24,277 nt of DNA from a virus, in the IMG/VR virus record IMGVR_UViG_3300029309_000009, positions 13,801 to 38,077 of that record, one strand, 5' to 3'. The notes under the pieces were generated by a model. It saw only the letters and a program-made list of their open reading frames with translations, ran no database searches and had not been told where the DNA came from. Shown in pieces: positions 21,695-24,277 of this stretch. The number at the start of each line of letters is the position of its first letter. Within the stretch, counting starts at the first letter, position 1. The position numbers were made by a program, and so were the translations under genes.

Positions 21695-21829
21695 TCATGC
21701 GTGTTGCTGAACAAAATCTCTGCCCATTTCTTCTTGTATGCTATCTACCATTTTCATATATTCATCTACCATAGATGCTAGTTCGTGAACTGTGTAGATT
21801 TCCATCAACAAAATTATTCTATCTTTCAT
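21695..21829 (-). CDS. 44-residue helical hypothetical protein
   Basis: MKDRIILLMEIYTVHELASM..., helical throughout. GGTGAT lies 5 bases before ATG 21829, which decides this start against upstream in-frame ATGs (to 21877) that would overlap the previous gene extensively. Function unknown. Confidence 0.5.
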   Translation of the reverse strand: MKDRIILLMEIYTVHELASMVDEYMKMVDSIQEEMGRDFVQQHA

Positions 21830-22073
21830 TATAATCACCATCTCTATATCTTGAGTATTTTCTATGGTCTGCATCATCCATTAACTTTTCATGGTCTATC
21901 CATTCATAAGTATCTTCCGCAATCCTAGTAATTTCTTCCTCTACAAATTCACTTGCTTCATCGGGAGCATTTACTAAATCTTCTAATAAACTCATTAGTT
22001 CCTTTTCAGACATATTTGCTTTTAACAAATCATAGGCTGTTTTAAACCCGCACCATTCTAATATATTTTCCAT
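21819..22073 (-). CDS. 84-residue acidic helical protein
   Basis: MENILEWCGFKTAYDLLKAN..., strongly acidic (ELMSLLEDLVNAPDEASEFV, EEEITRIAEDTYEWIDHE) and ending in DHRKYSRYRDGDYNER. GGAG precedes the start. High acidity and small size recall viral inhibitors that mimic DNA, but this is only a possibility. No family recognised. Confidence 0.55.
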   Translation of the reverse strand: MENILEWCGFKTAYDLLKANMSEKELMSLLEDLVNAPDEASEFVEEEITRIAEDTYEWIDHEKLMDDADHRKYSRYRDGDYNER

Positions 22074-22075
22074 AT

Positions 22076-22258
22076 TTACATTCTCCTTAACGATTCTTGG
22101 TATGCTAAATAAGAGGACATACCGGCCTCTTTCAATTTCTTGAATATCTTTTTTCTATTGTTTTCTAAATCCCAACTGCGATTCAAAAACTCCCTTTTGA
22201 ATAAACGGTGGTCTCCTATCGGGATTATATCTTTCATATACTTCTTCATAACAACCAC
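22076..22258 (-). CDS. Possible small gene overlapping the zinc-finger gene
   Basis: A 60-codon frame ending SYLAYQESLRRM. The last 26 codons or so lie in an otherwise empty gap of about 80 bases and look protein-like. The rest overlaps the 22155-22418 gene in another frame by more than 100 bases. Either the gene starts early and overlaps, or it is a very short ORF beginning near a TTG or ATG around 22120-22132. The start is undecided. Confidence 0.35.
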   Translation of the reverse strand: MVVMKKYMKDIIPIGDHRLFKREFLNRSWDLENNRKKIFKKLKEAGMSSYLAYQESLRRM

Positions 22259-22418
22259 TACAAATTTTAATTAATATTTTATTTTCAACGTCTGTCAAAT
22301 CTATTTTCTTAAATTCGACTAACATGAAGTGTGATGCACCTAAACCACAAATGCAACACTTGGGTCTAGATGGCTGCTTTTTTTCTGAAACGAAAAAACT
22401 CTTAATCCATTCTATCAT
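22155..22418 (-). CDS. Zinc-finger protein, first sizeable gene after the control region
   Basis: About 87 residues from ATG 22418 (MIEWIKSFFVSEKK), preceded by AGGTG; a GTG at 22427 is an alternative. Two cysteine pairs, CCICG (about residue 24) and CSGCYEEVYERY (about 60), are about 30 apart and can bind zinc as in treble-clef fingers. The C-terminal tail is basic (NPDRRPPFIQKG). It is the first larger gene of the long leftward array, so it may be an early-expressed regulator. Function unknown. Confidence 0.6.
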   Translation of the reverse strand: MIEWIKSFFVSEKKQPSRPKCCICGLGASHFMLVEFKKIDLTDVENKILIKICSGCYEEVYERYNPDRRPPFIQKGVFESQLGFRKQ

Positions 22419-22511
22419 TAGGAACACCTGTTGTCGGGAATAGGTTCATGGAGAAGTTGCCCACTATCTACAAGTTCACTAACCTTTTCCTATTATTACT
22501 GTATAAACCGA

Positions 22512-22601
22512 CTAGAATTTAACATACTTTAAAATCAGATAAAGCACAATACTCGCTTCACAAATACGAAGCAACCAAAGCCCTATCTTCTTTTTATTCA
22601 T
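22512..22601 (-). CDS. 29-residue membrane microprotein
   Basis: MNKKKIGLWLLRICEASIVLYLILKYVKF in two parts: a positively charged start (NKKK) and a hydrophobic segment of about 18 residues closing with KYVKF, a typical one-helix microprotein. GGTGAT lies 4 bases before the ATG. It lies in the control region between 22831 and 22427. Function unknown. Confidence 0.45.
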   Translation of the reverse strand: MNKKKIGLWLLRICEASIVLYLILKYVKF

Positions 22602-22654
22602 AAAATCACCATTGGAGGAGGGGGAACATAATTGTCTTTAGGCTCCTCGTTCAA
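22598..22654 (-). CDS. Possible 18-codon leader peptide
   Basis: TTG 22654 opens LNEEPKDNYVPPPPMVIL, with AGGAGG 6 bases upstream and a stop overlapping the next ATG (ATGA). The four proline codons (CCCCCTCCTCCA) are complementary to its own ribosome-binding site, so it could work as a leader peptide or attenuator. Very short; translation is unproven. Confidence 0.3.
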   Translation of the reverse strand: MNEEPKDNYVPPPPMVIL

Positions 22655-22664
22655 CCCCTGCCTC
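22613..22664. promoter_or_regulatory. Stem-loop pairing a ribosome-binding site with a CCTCCTCC tract
   Basis: GGAGGAGGGG near 22614-22623 pairs with CCCCTGCCTCC near 22655-22665 over about 10 bp with one bulged base. On the minus-strand RNA this places the AGGAGG before TTG 22654 in a stem. It would block initiation unless opened, for example by a ribosome. On the plus strand the stem is followed by a T-run, but no plus-strand gene needs a terminator here. Confidence 0.4.
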
Positions 22665-22830
22665 CTAGATTTTTTAAAAATAATTATTATTTAGGCTTTT
22701 TGAAAACCTAACTAATGTCTCACTTGAACACAACTTCATCGAGATGACCTCCGACCCTCCCTCCATTAATAACCTAGATGCCCTTTATTGTGTAACATTT
22801 GACACTTTATAAATTACATAATTTTTAGGA

Positions 22831-23313
22831 TTAAAGATTTTTTTCTTCATTTGCGATTAGTGTGGAAGTTTCATAGCCTAATCCCTCTAGCGTTCCATCC
22901 CATAATTTATTCTTGAACCTTCTGTGAAGAACCGTTTTTATTTTACCTTCCTCAACCTTAGCATATTCTTCAGCACTAGCATATCCACCGCCACCGCTTT
23001 TCCCATGCTTCAGATGTAGGCCACTAGGAACCATATTGAAATATACTATTGAAGCCTCATATACCATCTTACTTACCTTATCAATGGTCACTTTTACAGA
23101 GACAGGTTTCGTCAATCTAACGCCTTGCCTAAATGGAGAATTTGCCCTACCCTTTAGGAGACCTCTGATAGAAGAAATGACTCGACTTCTTTCATCAGCA
23201 TTTTCACTACCTATCCGTATCTGTAATTTAACAACATCTGCAATGCTTCCTAATTCTTCCTTATTTATCTCGATGTATGATTCTACTATCTCAACAGTTT
23301 CTAGCCACTCCAT
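22831..23313 (-). CDS. 160-residue hypothetical protein next to the putative origin
   Basis: MEWLETVEIVESYIEINKEE..., mixed alpha/beta. A strand region (VKLQIRIGSENA; VSVKVTIDKVSKMVYEASIV) surrounds a helix with basic residues (SRVISSIRGLLKGRANS). There is also a flexible glycine loop (KHGKSGGGGYASAEEY) and a basic stretch (KTVLHRRFKNKLW). It is the only gene between the repeat-rich region and the control region, with its own TATA-like promoter and a palindrome beside it. A repeat-binding or regulatory protein would fit the position, but no family is recognised. Confidence 0.65.
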   Translation of the reverse strand: MEWLETVEIVESYIEINKEELGSIADVVKLQIRIGSENADERSRVISSIRGLLKGRANSPFRQGVRLTKPVSVKVTIDKVSKMVYEASIVYFNMVPSGLHLKHGKSGGGGYASAEEYAKVEEGKIKTVLHRRFKNKLWDGTLEGLGYETSTLIANEEKNL

Positions 23314-23361
23314 AATTACCTACTTTTACATTATCTAATAAAGCCCCTTTTTCATAAGTGT

Positions 23362-23383
23362 GTAATATATACGCACATTGCGT
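23362..23383 (-). promoter_or_regulatory. TATA-like box with adjacent palindrome (candidate operator)
   Basis: On the minus strand GTATATATTAC lies about 50 bases before ATG 23313, so a start about 25 bases downstream leaves a leader near 25 nt. Immediately upstream, at the BRE position, is ACGCA-ATG-TGCGT (23371-23383), a perfect 5-bp inverted repeat. A repressor bound there would compete with TFB/TBP. Confidence 0.45.
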
Positions 23384-23519
23384 AAAGGTAATTTATGCTA
23401 GGATTAACTATTGACATAAAATAAATTTACAGATTTTATACGGAATTAGTTTTGCCACATGTAAAAAATACACTACATAGAATCCATGAGACATAACATG
23501 AGACAAAGGTAAAAGCAAC

Positions 23520-23545
23520 ACTGAAACCCATTTAGCCGTTTCAGT
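23520..23545. repeat. Perfect 8-bp inverted repeat in the iteron cluster
   Basis: ACTGAAAC-(10)-GTTTCAGT forms a perfect hairpin. It is nested in a larger dyad, because ATGAGAC copies lie on its left and GTCTCAT copies on its right. A centre for initiator binding or strand extrusion is plausible. Confidence 0.55.
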
Positions 23546-23651
23546 CTCATGTCTCATGTCTCAACGCCCTAAGAGAGAGATATAATAGAGAGAGAGAAGA
23601 TAGGAGAGATATGATATGAGATTATGAGATTATGAGATTGAATAATAATAA

Positions 23652-23674
23652 ATGATAGACTGAAAGCCTATCAT
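23652..23674. repeat. Perfect 7-bp inverted repeat ATGATAG/CTATCAT
   Basis: ATGATAG, a 9-base loop (ACTGAAAGC) and CTATCAT. The loop repeats ACTGAAA of the neighbouring hairpin at 23520, and it lies just before the tandem TTCAGTCTCAT repeats. Confidence 0.5.
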
Positions 23675-23722
23675 CTTCAGTCTCATTTCAGTCTCATCGC
23701 ATCTACCATGAGACACACCCCG

Positions 23723-23812
23723 TAAATACTATATCACATATAATAAAAATATTAAATATTATATTCCCTATATAGTATAAGAGCAATTGAAATATATACT
23801 AACTACAATAAC
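23723..23812. other. AT-rich block next to the iterons (possible unwinding element)
   Basis: About 90 bases that are roughly 80 percent A+T or more by eye, with runs such as ATAAAAATATTAAATATTAT, directly after the last ATGAGAC copy. Easily melted DNA beside iterons is the usual arrangement at origins. It also contains TATA-like strings. The rest of 23813-23905 shows only a small CCC-TTCG-GGG hairpin after the next gene's end. Confidence 0.45.
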
Positions 23813-23888
23813 CTAAAATCAAGGATTATTTTTATACCCATTTTAAAGAAGGGACTTATATTATGTTTAGGTCGTGCTTTGTTTAATG

Positions 23889-23900
23889 ACCCCGAAGGGC
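23889..23900 (-). terminator. Short UUCG-loop hairpin after the 80-residue gene
   Basis: On the minus strand GCCC-TTCG-GGGT lies just past the stop at 23906. The UUCG tetraloop is unusually stable despite the short stem. No long T-run follows, so a role as terminator or mRNA-end protector is tentative. Confidence 0.35.
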
Positions 23901-23905
23901 AATCC

Positions 23906-24148
23906 TCAATCCTCCTTTTTTATCAATCTCCATTGTGGGTAATACCATACTTCAGTGCCGATAGGACAGTGCATGATTCGCTCATAGGTTCCTTCCCCGC
24001 TCGGCAGCCAGCCTTCTTCAAGCATCTCATCATACCATTCATCAAAGTCTTTAGCCTTGATGTATATCACTGCGGGTTTATCTAGTAATTCACCTGTTAC
24101 AGAGTGTTCAATGATTACTCTGTGTAACTTTGGAAAGCGTTTGCTCAT
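23906..24148 (-). CDS. 80-residue hypothetical protein
   Basis: MSKRFPKLHRVIIEHSVTGE..., mixed alpha/beta: strands VIIEHSVTG, AVIYIKA and EVWYYPQWRLI with the helix FDEWYDEMLEEGW. GGAGG 8 bases before ATG 24148 decides the start over in-frame starts further upstream, which overlap the preceding gene. Resembles small phage proteins with a single strand-helix-strand domain; no family recognised. Confidence 0.6.
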   Translation of the reverse strand: MSKRFPKLHRVIIEHSVTGELLDKPAVIYIKAKDFDEWYDEMLEEGWLPSGEGTYERIMHCPIGTEVWYYPQWRLIKKED

Positions 24149-24150
24149 GT

Positions 24151-24277
24151 TCATTCCTCCTTTACGTCCAATATACTTTCCATAGGCCATAGGGATTCCC
24201 CTGTAATAATAGATTTGAAATTAGGGTCGAACCCTTGAGAGATGGTCAATAACTGTTCAAGTTTATAATTCTCATTT
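24151..24277 (-). CDS. C-terminal part of a gene entering from the right edge
   Basis: An open frame runs in from the right edge through EQLLTISQGFDPNFKSIITG to ...ESILDVKEE and a stop at 24151-24153. The stop lies 3 bases before the next ATG and the ribosome-binding site GGAGG sits in its last codons, as in the other gene junctions here. At least 41 codons; family unknown. Confidence 0.45.
   Translation of the reverse strand, partial: NENYKLEQLLTISQGFDPNFKSIITGESLWPMESILDVKEE

Larger units (their letters stand above)
22428..22830 (-). promoter_or_regulatory. Control region ahead of the main leftward gene array
   Basis: About 400 bases without a substantial gene. On the minus strand a TATA-like AATTTATAAAG lies at about 22805-22815, giving an expected start near 22780 and a long leader to the first ORFs. 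A loose inverted repeat (GTGT...ACAC, about 22790-22805) sits directly beside it. Downstream are the structured leader with two tiny ORFs (22512-22654). The stretch 22428-22511 contains only an open frame without start codon. No RNA gene recognised. Confidence 0.4.
23486..23714. repeat. Iteron-like cluster of ATGAGAC/GTCTCAT repeats, candidate replication origin
   Basis: ATGAGAC occurs at 23486, 23498 and 23708. Its complement GTCTCAT is at 23544, 23551, 23680 and 23691, with a variant GTCTCAA at 23558. The 11-mer TTCAGTCTCAT is present three times (23540, 23676, 23687), the last two in tandem. ATGAGATT is repeated three times head to tail at 23616-23639. A purine-only or purine/T tract (about 23571-23620) lies in the middle. 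Repeats in both orientations, embedded hairpins and a flanking AT-rich block are typical of replication origins. No protein-coding frame of note crosses it. Confidence 0.65.

Noticed and set aside
22428-22511. Short frame reading KVSELVDSGQLLHEPIPDNR before the zinc-finger gene
   Set aside because: Protein-like, but the frame opens after a stop with no ATG, GTG or TTG in it.
23486-23714. CRISPR array
   Set aside because: Repeat units are only 7-11 bases, in both orientations and with irregular spacing; no unique spacers of constant length.

Overview
All genes I can support lie on the minus strand, so the window reads right to left as a compact, AT-rich (by eye about one third G+C) stack of overlapping genes. 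Archaeal information-processing genes sit in virus-style packing: family B DNA polymerase, PCNA-like clamp, both RFC clamp-loader subunits, a RecA-like ATPase, ATP-dependent DNA ligase, PC4-like protein and transcription factor B. Ribosome-binding sites are of the GGTGAT/GGAGG type, and a dozen or more junctions are 4-base ATGA or TTGA overlaps. No rRNA, tRNA or host metabolic operon is visible. I read this as part of a dsDNA tailed virus of a marine euryarchaeon, most like the magroviruses of Marine Group II (Poseidoniales). That placement comes from gene content; no capsid, portal or terminase gene is present to confirm it.

Layout in transcription order. (1) 24277-23906: end of a partial gene and one small gene. 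(2) 23905-23314: gene-free region with a dense cluster of ATGAGAC/GTCTCAT repeats, a purine tract and an AT-rich block, a good replication-origin candidate, then a TATA-like promoter with a palindrome next to it. (3) 23313-22831: unknown gene. (4) 22830-22428: control region with a TATA-like box, a structured leader and two tiny ORFs. (5) 22427-15440: many small genes, several with CxxC pairs, plus a phage-type protein often labelled pyrimidine-dimer glycosylase, a ThiS/MoaD/ubiquitin-like protein ending in Gly-Gly, a 430-residue unknown and TFB. (6) 15438-11983: a tightly coupled run with an E1/ThiF-like enzyme, a JAMM peptidase, a GroES-like protein and a group I chaperonin (GroEL). (7) 11980-4465: small genes, PC4-like protein, DNA ligase, LAGLIDADG-like protein, RFC large and small subunits, putative ssDNA-binding protein. 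(8) 4355-1: RecA-like ATPase, PCNA, a polymerase that stops before motif C, then small genes to the left edge.

Main points of interest. First, the Gly-Gly ubiquitin-like protein, E1-like enzyme and JAMM peptidase together make a candidate viral protein-modification or sulfur-transfer system. Second, a bacterial-type GroEL is paired with a very short GroES-like protein. Third, the polymerase carries exonuclease motifs and motifs A and B but no motif C, so a second subunit is expected elsewhere. Fourth, the RFC-large-like protein ends in a textbook PIP box. Fifth, there is an iteron-like origin candidate. About eight small genes too short for a standard 60-codon cutoff were found by reading the gaps between larger genes.
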